Shown piece after piece: positions 27,804 to 35,550 of a stretch of DNA of 64,000 bases (positions are counted from its first letter, which is position 1; the number at the start of each line of letters is the position of its first letter). A program made the position numbers and the translations under genes. The stretch covers positions 1-64,000 of the forward strand of contig SUXG01000010.1 in assembly GCA_015061085.1 (NCBI GenBank), given 5' to 3'. The DNA is from Bacteroidales bacterium. Its GTDB lineage: Bacteria; Bacteroidota; Bacteroidia; Bacteroidales; Muribaculaceae. The notes under the pieces are model-generated. The model was given only the letters and a program-made list of their open reading frames with translations, did no database searches and was not told the DNA's origin.

Positions 27804-30176
27804 TTAGATGTTTGATTTATTTACATTTAATTTCTTGGTTATCAATAAAATATTACGTCCGTCTATGCGTTGGTATTCCACGCTATCCATAATTTGACGG
27901 ATAAGGAAAATACCTAAACCTCCGATTGGGCGCTCTTCCGACGAGAGAGTAGTGTCTGCTTCCTTGGCCTCAGTAGGGTCAAACTCCATACCATAATCAA
28001 TGATTTGGATTGTCAGAGTGTCAGCATCCAATTGAGCTTCCAACTCTACGACATTGCTTTCTCCCTTAGGGTAAGCATAAAGAATGACATTCGCGACAGC
28101 TTCCTCCATAGCCAATCTGATTTGAAACACCTCTTCCGTAGGCAAGTTGAGAGTTTCACCGATTTCATCGACAAAAGCATTCATCTGCTCGAGTTCTGAA
28201 ATCTCATTTTTCAACTTCACTTTAAATAATGCTTTGCCCTCGTTGTGCAAAGGACTATTATAACGACAACAGAGCACTGTGATATCATCACTTTGTGGAG
28301 TGTCTTTAGCATGATCTTTTACATCATTCAAAAGACCTTCGACAATAGTCTGTGTATCAGCCTTATAGTTGCGAAGTATGGATTGCACCATTCTCTCATT
28401 GGAGAACAGTTCCTTATCGTGATTTTCTGACTCATTGATGCCGTCGGTGTATAAGAACAAAATGCTTGAATCCTCCAAGAAGCACTCTTGGCCTTGGTAC
28501 TCGTATGTGCCCCAGATGCCTATTGCAAGGTTAGATACGACATCTAAGAATTTTGCATCACCATTCGGACCGATAATGACAGGTGGATTATGTCCGGCAT
28601 TGCAATAGTCTAATCGTCCTGTTGTCAAATCAAGTATTCCGACAAATGCTGTGCAGAACATATTTGACTCATTTGAGTCAGAAAGCGCATTGTTTAATAT
28701 ACGCACAATATCCTCCGACGTTTTGGTATTCACAGCAATCGTTCTAAACAATCGACATGTGACCGCCATTACCAACGAAGCAGGCACCCCCTTACCGGAA
28801 ACGTCACCAATAATGAAATGCAACTTATTGTTTTCAATAAAGAAATCATACAAGTCACCACCGACTTCTTTAGCCGGTATCAAGCATGCATATAGGTCGA
28901 TATCATTTCTATCAGGGAATGGAGGAAAGACTTTCGGGACCATGCCAAGCTGAATCGAACGAGCAATGCGCAATTCGCTTTCGATACGCTCCTTATTGGC
29001 TGTTGAGAATTGTAGTTTCTGAATATAGTCATTCAATGAACGCTGCATATACTCAAACGAATTGTATAGCATCTTCATTTCATTATTCGACTTTATTTGA
29101 GGCAATGTCACGTGAAAATTACCGGTCGCAATCTCATTTGCTGAATTAGCAAATTGCTCCAACGGTCGCATCATTCGCCTGATAGTCGTGAAACATAACA
29201 ACACAAGTAGAAGCAAACCGACAACAGCTATGCCAACATTGAGTCTATTCATATCCTCAAGCCCGGCAAATATATCACTCGTTTGACAGACAACTCCGAC
29301 CGACCAACCTGTAGCCTCAATTGGTGCATAGAAAGTATATACTTGTTTTCTATTAATTGTGCTACGTTCCATCCCCGACTGCCCTTCAATCATCTTATGG
29401 CCCATGGTGCTCATGATAGTATCACCTTCGAAATATGCTTCCGAGAATATCGTCTCATTAAGAATCAAACTCGTATTTGGATGCACCAAAAATGTTCCAC
29501 CACGACCTATCATATAATTGTAGGAATTCGGATAAGGCTTAATAGAATTTACTTGCTTCTCAAACCATTCCAACGATAAATCGGCAGTAAAAACTGCTAT
29601 CAAATTGTTGTCCTTGTCATAGATAGGATGAGAGTAAGTAGTCATAATCATTTCCCCACCACCTGTATCATAATACGGTTCGCTCCAATAAGGCTTATTG
29701 AGCAACTTTGGAATCTGATACCAGTCCATGTAGAAATAATTGTAGTCTTCATCGCCGAGTTGCTTTGTGACTATATTATTGTCAGCATCACGATACGAAT
29801 ACGGCGAATAATAGTAACCTTTTTCTTTATAATAAGACGGCTCAAACGCTACAGCACTTCCCGACACAAAACTATTGCTTTGAAGCATTTGTGTCGTGAT
29901 AGTGTACATATACTCCGGATTGTCAAGATTATTGCTTATCACCCATGCCAAATTGTGGGTGGCAATTTCGACAGATTGAAGTACGCTATTAATTCGCAAG
30001 ATAGTATTGTTGAGCGTAGATTCGGCTCGTTGGATTGATTCTGCCTTGACATTCTGACGAGCATAACGACCTATGCTAAACAGACTGAGAAGGAATAGAA
30101 ACGTGGTCACTATCAGAATGACGACAGTGAGACGAAATGAAAACGATTTATATTTCGTAGGCGTACTTATTTGCAT
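27804..30176 (-). CDS. Membrane sensor with SpoIIE (PP2C) phosphatase and C-terminal RsbW-like kinase domain
   Basis: A 790-aa protein. TM1 at ~14-36, an extracytoplasmic dCache-like sensor (~45-300), TM2 at ~310-330, HAMP (~330-385), a coiled coil, then a SpoIIE-type PP2C domain (~415-640) with EVGGDLYDFF, GDVSGKGVPASL, NAGHNPP, LYTDGINE and SDDITVL. Residues ~655-785 are a GHKL ATPase of the RsbW type: N-box MEEAVANVILYAY, G1 IIDYGMEFDP, G2 GGLGIFLI. It would sense a periplasmic ligand and set the phosphorylation state of the STAS protein. Its start overlaps the binding-protein gene by 10 bases. Confidence 0.88.
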   Translation of the reverse strand: MQISTPTKYKSFSFRLTVVILIVTTFLFLLSLFSIGRYARQNVKAESIQRAESTLNNTILRINSVLQSVEIATHNLAWVISNNLDNPEYMYTITTQMLQSNSFVSGSAVAFEPSYYKEKGYYYSPYSYRDADNNIVTKQLGDEDYNYFYMDWYQIPKLLNKPYWSEPYYDTGGGEMIMTTYSHPIYDKDNNLIAVFTADLSLEWFEKQVNSIKPYPNSYNYMIGRGGTFLVHPNTSLILNETIFSEAYFEGDTIMSTMGHKMIEGQSGMERSTINRKQVYTFYAPIEATGWSVGVVCQTSDIFAGLEDMNRLNVGIAVVGLLLLVLLCFTTIRRMMRPLEQFANSANEIATGNFHVTLPQIKSNNEMKMLYNSFEYMQRSLNDYIQKLQFSTANKERIESELRIARSIQLGMVPKVFPPFPDRNDIDLYACLIPAKEVGGDLYDFFIENNKLHFIIGDVSGKGVPASLVMAVTCRLFRTIAVNTKTSEDIVRILNNALSDSNESNMFCTAFVGILDLTTGRLDYCNAGHNPPVIIGPNGDAKFLDVVSNLAIGIWGTYEYQGQECFLEDSSILFLYTDGINESENHDKELFSNERMVQSILRNYKADTQTIVEGLLNDVKDHAKDTPQSDDITVLCCRYNSPLHNEGKALFKVKLKNEISELEQMNAFVDEIGETLNLPTEEVFQIRLAMEEAVANVILYAYPKGESNVVELEAQLDADTLTIQIIDYGMEFDPTEAKEADTTLSSEERPIGGLGIFLIRQIMDSVEYQRIDGRNILLITKKLNVNKSNI

Positions 30177-31117
30177 ATATGAGTACCTTTGATTTTATCA
30201 ATCGAAAGTGGCTTATTGATAGCACCACGCTTAATCAAAAATTGATTTATCTGGTTAAACTTTTGAATGTCTATATCAAACGACGGCTTATTCGTTTTTT
30301 CGTCACATTGCAATTTGAGTATCTGCTCCAGCATCCATTTCTGATAACGTCGGCTGACCGGTATATGCTCTCGCTCCATCACTTTGATTACTATTTCAAG
30401 AGCTTTGTCAGGGTGCTGTTGAGCCCATTCCCACCCCATTCTTGAAGCCACAGCAAAAGCTTTAGCCTGATTTGGATATTTCTTGTAAAAATCTGCTTTT
30501 ATATACAGACCATCTTCCGGAAAATCATATCCGATATCGGATAAATAGATGTAGGGATTATTTTCAAAGCCCGACATTCGCAATTGATATTCTTCACCAT
30601 ATCTCGCAGCAAATGTAGCATCAATCGCACCCGAAATAAAGAGATTGATATTTTGCACAAAGGGAACCCACTCTATATCAAGACCTTTATCTTGACTGAT
30701 ACCCTCTGCCAACTCTCTGAAACTTGCACTCCATATTCCGACTTTTCGCCCTTTGAGGTCTGATAAGGACTTGATATCGTTGTGTCTCGCTACTACAACA
30801 AGGCTTGAGTGCTGCGATGTCTGCAATATGTTGACTACATCTAATCCATTACTAATTAAACTTATTGCATCATATAATTTTAATGTCAACGCATCACAAT
30901 CATTCAAGTGATTGTTAATTCCGGTGGATGAAGAGACATGATTGATTTCAACATCCAAACCAAGATTCTTGTAATAGCCCAACTCCTGTGCCACATAGTA
31001 ACCAACGAATTGACTTTGCGCAGTCCATTGAAGTGTAAATTTAATACGCTTAGACTGAGCGACATTGACGCTGACAAGTAGCAACAAGAGAGTTATTATG
31101 TATTTTAGATTCTTCAT
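30167..31117 (-). CDS. NMT1/THI5-like periplasmic substrate-binding protein
   Basis: A 316-aa protein with signal peptide (MKNLKYIITLLLLLVSVNVAQS). The family signature LQWTAQSQFVGYYVAQELGY opens the mature part, followed by LKGRKVGIWSASF. Relatives bind pyrimidine (HMP) or small sulfonate/nitrile-like ligands; the true ligand is unknown. I chose ATG 31117 over GTG 31126. It sits between the ABC ATPase and the membrane sensor, so it may feed the transporter, the sensor, or both. Confidence 0.82.
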   Translation of the reverse strand: MKNLKYIITLLLLLVSVNVAQSKRIKFTLQWTAQSQFVGYYVAQELGYYKNLGLDVEINHVSSSTGINNHLNDCDALTLKLYDAISLISNGLDVVNILQTSQHSSLVVVARHNDIKSLSDLKGRKVGIWSASFRELAEGISQDKGLDIEWVPFVQNINLFISGAIDATFAARYGEEYQLRMSGFENNPYIYLSDIGYDFPEDGLYIKADFYKKYPNQAKAFAVASRMGWEWAQQHPDKALEIVIKVMEREHIPVSRRYQKWMLEQILKLQCDEKTNKPSFDIDIQKFNQINQFLIKRGAINKPLSIDKIKGTHICK

Positions 31118-31128
31118 ACCCTTCACAG

Positions 31129-32202
31129 TTATTTCAACAACAAACGTTCTTGATCTAATTCCAAATGTATTCTATGCTGTCCGTCTTCCGACGACTCGGT
31201 CATCAAGTCGCAAAGTCCACTGAGAAGACTGAAACTAAGTGTATCTACAGCAAGTTCATCGCTCAGATAATCCACTCCTTTATCCGGCATCGTCGCATCA
31301 ATACTCATACGCACCTCATTGTCACTCTTCGAAAGCGTAAGTTCTACGCCATTGTCAAGCGGAATAAGGTTGAACAATTCTTCAATGGCAAGCTGAATAA
31401 ATCGATATGCTTGACCTCCAAGTCCGAAACGATTACAGTAAAGCTCAATACGAGCATTCAATTCAGGACGATCAAATTGAGGTGACGAAATATGATAGAT
31501 CATATTCTTCAGATGATCAATAAATTGCCTTGTTTCTTCCTCTTTGGGGTTGTGAAAGATGTCGTTGGGTGTCCCACTCTCCACAATGCGACCGTCACTA
31601 AGAAAATGAACTTTATCTCCCAGCTCTTCGACTGCATTCATGTCGTGGGAAACCATCACGATAGTTATCTCCTTTTTAAGATGACGAAGCACATCCATAA
31701 CTTCGCTTGTGGCTATAGGGTCAAGCGCTGACAACGGCTCATCGAGAAGCAATATCTTAGGATTCATCACCAGGCTGCGAGCTATGGCGACACGTTGCTG
31801 CTGACCTGTTGACAATTGAGACGGCAATACATCGGCCTTTTGGCGAAGTCCGACTGCTTCCAATTGTCTCAATGCTATTTCTTCTGCATCATGCTTTGAC
31901 ATTTTGAGCACCTGAATGGGTGCCAATGTAAGGTTATGAAGCACTGTCAAGTGAGGAAACAGATTAAAACGCTGAAACACCATACCGACATGATTGTGGG
32001 TACTACCCTCTTGTTTCATATTCAAATCAATATGCCCACTTTCCGGCTTCTCAAGTCCGGCGATACAACGTAGCAGTGTGCTTTTACCACAACCAATCGG
32101 ACCAATAATACAAGCCATCTCCCTCTCAGCAATATTGAGAGAGACATCGCTCAATATGGTCTTGCCATTGAACGATTTACTGATGTGTGAAACCTCAATC
32201 AT
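31129..32202 (-). CDS. ABC transporter ATPase with C-terminal degenerate GHKL-like domain
   Basis: A 357-aa protein. Residues 1-~232 are a polar-amino-acid/nitrate-type ABC ATPase: Walker A GPIGCGKST, Q-loop VFQRFN, signature LSTGQQQR, Walker B LLLDEPLSALD, switch His in VSHD. Residues ~235-357 are extra. They include FIQLAIEELFNLIPLDNG, which resembles the N-box of RsbW-like anti-sigma kinases, but the G1 and G2 glycine boxes are poorly kept. If real, this tail could tie transporter state to the STAS/SpoIIE circuit. It starts 7 bases inside the permease gene's end. Confidence 0.85.
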   Translation of the reverse strand: MIEVSHISKSFNGKTILSDVSLNIAEREMACIIGPIGCGKSTLLRCIAGLEKPESGHIDLNMKQEGSTHNHVGMVFQRFNLFPHLTVLHNLTLAPIQVLKMSKHDAEEIALRQLEAVGLRQKADVLPSQLSTGQQQRVAIARSLVMNPKILLLDEPLSALDPIATSEVMDVLRHLKKEITIVMVSHDMNAVEELGDKVHFLSDGRIVESGTPNDIFHNPKEEETRQFIDHLKNMIYHISSPQFDRPELNARIELYCNRFGLGGQAYRFIQLAIEELFNLIPLDNGVELTLSKSDNEVRMSIDATMPDKGVDYLSDELAVDTLSFSLLSGLCDLMTESSEDGQHRIHLELDQERLLLK

Positions 32203-33259
32203 GTTTGATAAATTTTACATACAATAGGTTAAACCCCTTACCAATGAGCCATGACAACAAGAGATATATCAATGACACTATCAAGAGAGGGACAAATGAA
32301 TCAAACGTCAATGCTCGTATGGCATCCACTGCCTTCACAAGATCCTTTTGTGCTATATATCCGGCGTATGAAGTCGAACGCAACAGCAATTTCAGTTCGC
32401 CTCCGACAAGAGGCATCATTGTCTTATACGCTTGTGGTAGCGTGATATGTCGGAATGTCTGAAACGGAGTAAGCCCTAATAGTTGAGCCGCTTCTTTCTG
32501 CTCCTTGCCGACCTGCGAGACATGTATCTTGAAAATCTTATAGAGTGAGCCCGAAGTATAGACACCAAGTGCCACAATCGAAGCTGCTATGCCATGAACC
32601 GAGCCGTAGAAGATAACATAGTAGAATAGCATCATCAACACCACCGATGGGATATCATGCACCGTCATCACAAACCAGCTCAACGGCTTATATATCCATA
32701 GCCATTTGTGCTTAAGCGATAGATAAGCCAAAAATGCACCTTATGCGATAGCCAATATTCCACCAAAAACGAATATTATAAGCGTCGTGTAAAAACCGCC
32801 CAAAATCAGCTTCAGCGCATCACCTGACAAGAAATTACGATAAACCCTATCTCCGACATTACTGATTATATCCGAATGTTGGTCAGTAGTTGCAATCATC
32901 GATTGCTCTACGATTACACATAGTCGAGCGTCCGACTCAGCAATCGGGATATACCCCAAGCAACCGTAATCACCATTACGATTAAGCAATTGATTACCAA
33001 GTTCTTCTTCGATGATAGCAACATCACATTTTGAAGCTTCTATATCAACAAAGAGACTTAAAGCCTTGTCATAGTGATTAATCTCTGCCTGTGGAAATGT
33101 TTGAGTTATAGTCTCTTCATACTCGTCAGCATGATAAATTCCGATAGTCTCCGTCGTAAGGTCGGAAATATCGGTATAAAGTGTCTTTTCCTTGCATCCC
33201 AGAAGCATCGGAAGGCAAAGAATTGAAAGTATTATTGCAATATATCGTAGTTTCTTCAT
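32195..33259 (-). pseudogene. Fused substrate-binding/permease ABC gene interrupted by one in-frame stop
   Basis: Two pieces in the same frame: 33259-32741 (lipoprotein signal with Cys22 in LPMLLGC, a short binding-protein-like domain, first membrane helix) and 32740-32195 (HisM-like permease with ~4 further helices and EAA loop EAAQLLGLTPFQTF). They are separated only by a TAA at 32743-32741, inside the membrane-domain text GILAIA*GAFLAYLSL. A one-base change (TTA Leu to TAA) explains it. Without it the product is a 354-aa fusion of SBP and permease, as known in polar amino-acid ABC systems. It may be a real nonsense mutation, a strain variant or a sequence error. No other damage is visible. 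Confidence 0.82.
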
Positions 33260-33470
33260 ACCCGGAAGTTAGTCCTTAATATCATCTGCTAAAAGCAATT
33301 GCATTTTAGACTTATCTCTATTTTTTCCTCTAAGAGATGTGCTATGCCGACAGGCAATATCTATTCACAACAATTTACCCAATTTAGCAAAAACTTTTAC
33401 AACACAAAGTTAATAAATTCTTTATACAATAGCAAATACACCCGACAAAGAGTTACTTCAAAAATAAAAA

Positions 33471-33507
33471 AGCAGACTCAATCACTATGGAACAGGATTG
33501 AGTCTGC
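33471..33507 (-). terminator. Strong minus-strand terminator with no intact gene before it
   Basis: GCAGACTCAATC (33472-33483) pairs perfectly with 33496-33507. On the minus strand TTTTTTATTTT follows. It would end a gene located at 33508-33670, where only a 23-codon remnant is found. The remainder of the 33260-33669 gap holds the leader of the ABC operon and no further gene. Confidence 0.75.
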
Positions 33508-33525
33508 CTAAAATATTATGTCTGC

Positions 33526-33597
33526 TTATCGTCCTTCACCGACAAGCTGCAATCTGCCGGCATTGTCGATTGACGGACGGATAAGGAAAGGTGTCTT
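33526..33597 (-). pseudogene. C-terminal gene remnant (~23 codons)
   Basis: On the minus strand, bases 33597-33529 read KTPFLIRPSIDNAGRLQLVG EGR and then stop, just before the terminator at 33471-33507. No start codon is near, and a stop lies two codons upstream. The protein-like text plus terminator suggests the tail of a deleted gene. Family not recognised. Confidence 0.3.
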
Positions 33598-33669
33598 ATT
33601 TCACAATCACCTTAATTAATAAATAACGTTTACTCATCTAAGATAAAACATCAAATAATATTAATAGTA

Positions 33670-33954
33670 ATGAAGAAAGTTTTGTTAATGGCCATAGCAT
33701 TTTGCGTTGCATTTGTAGCCAATGCACAAGATGTGCCCTACTCCAAATACCTAAGTTTCAACAAACAAGAGTTTAAGGGAAGTCGCTTTAAATACGACGA
33801 CGAGACCAACACATGGTCGCTCAACAAAACCAATAGTCTGAATGTAACTCTAAACATTTTGTGTATAATCGCTGATGCAGAAGAGGAAATACGTCCGGCT
33901 ACAAACGACTACTCTATCGTCGTACAGATGGGTAGAGATGAGCATGCAGCATGA
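33670..33954 (+). pseudogene. N-terminal fragment of a secreted Bacteroidales protein
   Basis: 94 codons: signal peptide MKKVLLMAIAFCVAFVANAQ, then YLSFNKQEFKGSRFKYDDETNTW and PATNDYSIVVQMG. This resembles the N-terminal half of a common ~200-aa Bacteroidales hypothetical protein. The frame then breaks off (DEHAA-stop) and the next segment, in another frame, is TRL-like. The usual C-terminal half is missing. Confidence 0.6.
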
Positions 33955-34112
33955 TCTACCTTGGTCTCTGGAGCCATAAGGGTGCAGAAAATGGTATCGA
34001 CAAAGCAGCTAAAGAAGCCGGTATCACTAAGATTTCACACGTGGATTCTTACACTACCAACTACTTCTTCGGTATCGTTCAAAAGCAAACTACTAAGGTT
34101 TACGGCGAATAA
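33951..34112 (+). pseudogene. C-terminal fragment of a TRL-like protein
   Basis: 53 codons: YLGLWSHKGAENGIDKAAKE, AGITKISHVDSYT and the ending TKVYGE are the characteristic C-terminal part of TRL-like family proteins. The lipoprotein signal and first half of that family are absent. The ATG overlaps the preceding stop as ATGA, so it might still be translated by coupling. It is followed by a good terminator. Confidence 0.6.
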
Positions 34113-34136
34113 TCCGACCTAAAAGAATTCCACAAG

Positions 34137-34180
34137 ACTGTGCCAAAATGAAAAATTCATGGCACAGTTTTTTATTTTTT
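34137..34180 (+). terminator. Terminator after the TRL-like fragment
   Basis: ACTGTGCCA (34137-34145) pairs with TGGCACAGT (34160-34168), followed by TTTTTATTTTTT. Confidence 0.88.
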
Positions 34181-34278
34181 GAAGGGACGATAGTATATCG
34201 ACAAGCCGAAAACCTGTTAATGTGAACGAAACCACAAATCCGGCTACTTGGACAATTTCTATTTTTGCAGAGTATAAA

Positions 34279-34315
34279 AATATGCTAATTGAATTTATCG
34301 TTCAATTAGCATATT
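34279..34315 (-). terminator. Terminator of the nitroreductase gene
   Basis: A perfect 15-bp stem (34279-34293 with 34301-34315). On the minus strand TTTTTATAC follows. It begins 18 bases past the nitroreductase stop. Confidence 0.85.
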
Positions 34316-34333
34316 TTATGGTTGTCAGATTAA

Positions 34334-35086
34334 TTAATGCTTTATGTCGTAGCCTTGAGCTTTTAGATAGTCGAGAATACGATATTCCATAGCATGACGA
34401 TAGTAGTCAAGAATGTGGTCACACCAATCGTTTGTTGTAGTGCCACCGGAACGAGTCTGATTGTATTTCTTGACGATATTGTCGTATTCTTCAAGTTCAT
34501 CGACCATCTTTTCTGTGTCTTGGCGATAGTGATTTTTATGGAACATAAGAGAGTCACCTTGCTTTGGTTTCAAATCAGGTTGTTCGCGAGGAACGCCTAA
34601 AGCCAAACCACATACAACAAACACACCCTTAGGTAATTTCAACATTTCAGCAAGACGCGCAGGGTCAACAGTGCGAAGATAACCGATGCAGTTGCTGCCA
34701 AGACCGGCAGCTTGAGCTGCAACGACTGCGCTCATCATAGCCAACGATGCGTCAATGATACCGATAGTCACGCCATCCATAGTATTTGTAAACTCAGGCA
34801 CATTGAAACCCTTGCGTTCAGCAAGACGAGTGATTTTATTATAATCAGAACAGAAAATCAAGAGACGATTGCAAGTCTTAAGTTGCTTTTGATTAGTCAT
34901 CACATAAAGCTCTTCTTTGAGTGCTTGATCGTCGATGTCTATCACAGAAAATTGTTGTCCGTTATAACTTGTAGGCGTATTTTCGATAGCCTTGTAGATA
35001 AAATCCATTGTTTCTTGAGGTATTACCTCACGCTCATATCGACGCACGCTTGTGCGAGAGAGCAATGCTTCTTTTACATCTTTCAT
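34334..35086 (-). CDS. NAD(P)H-dependent FMN nitroreductase family protein
   Basis: A 250-aa protein. FMN-binding RTSVRRYE near residues 11-18, substrate loop NTPTSYNGQQ, AAQAAGLGSNCIGYLR, and GLALGVPREQP. It probably reduces flavins, quinones or nitro compounds; the physiological substrate cannot be told. It is a single gene with its own terminator. In gut Bacteroidales such enzymes can activate nitroimidazoles. Confidence 0.9.
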   Translation of the reverse strand: MKDVKEALLSRTSVRRYEREVIPQETMDFIYKAIENTPTSYNGQQFSVIDIDDQALKEELYVMTNQKQLKTCNRLLIFCSDYNKITRLAERKGFNVPEFTNTMDGVTIGIIDASLAMMSAVVAAQAAGLGSNCIGYLRTVDPARLAEMLKLPKGVFVVCGLALGVPREQPDLKPKQGDSLMFHKNHYRQDTEKMVDELEEYDNIVKKYNQTRSGGTTTNDWCDHILDYYRHAMEYRILDYLKAQGYDIKH

Positions 35087-35146
35087 TTTAGTATCCTTAT
35101 ATATTGTATTTTTTTATATCAAACGAATAAAACCAACCGAATTTTT

Positions 35147-35187
35147 CTAAAAAAGCCGATGCTCACATTTTAATATGACCATCGGCT
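35147..35187 (-). terminator. Minus-strand hairpin terminator
   Basis: AGCCGATG (35154-35161) pairs with CATCGGCT (35180-35187) and TTTTTT follows on the minus strand. Confidence 0.65.
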
Positions 35188-35410
35188 CTATGTTGCCCAC
35201 ACCAAAGGAATGTGATGAAACTCCGTATGACAGGATTTGAGTGCCGTTCAATCTTTGTAATCCGCCTGTGCCTAAAGCATCACCCGAAGATGTGGGGCCC
35301 GCCATCGACAGAACAGCTTGTCTCGGTATTTCATTAAAATTTGATGAGTTTCCCAATCTGCTTTGATGTGGAATATTTTCCTCTGAAAAAACTCTCTTGT
35401 TTTAACTTTA
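35147..35410 (-). pseudogene. Possible C-terminal gene fragment with terminator
   Basis: An open frame from just after a stop near 35411 down to 35147, without ATG (only TTG at 35356). It ends SFGVGNIEPMVILKCEHRLF, where a final Phe after an alternating pattern resembles an outer-membrane β-strand. It overlaps its own terminator hairpin. I do not recognise the family; it may be a remnant. Confidence 0.3.
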
Positions 35411-35493
35411 CAACACAAAATTAATAAGAATGGTTCATATTTCCAAATTCTTTTTTAAAAATTTTTATTAACAGATTTTATTACTCATTAATA

Positions 35494-35522
35494 AATAAAA
35501 GAGACACCCGTCAAGATGTCTC
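35494..35522 (-). terminator. Terminator of glgP
   Basis: GAGACA (35501-35506) pairs with TGTCTC (35517-35522); TTTTATTTATT follows on the minus strand. Confidence 0.7.
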
Positions 35523-35550
35523 TCTTATTACTATATTTAATTCATTAATT

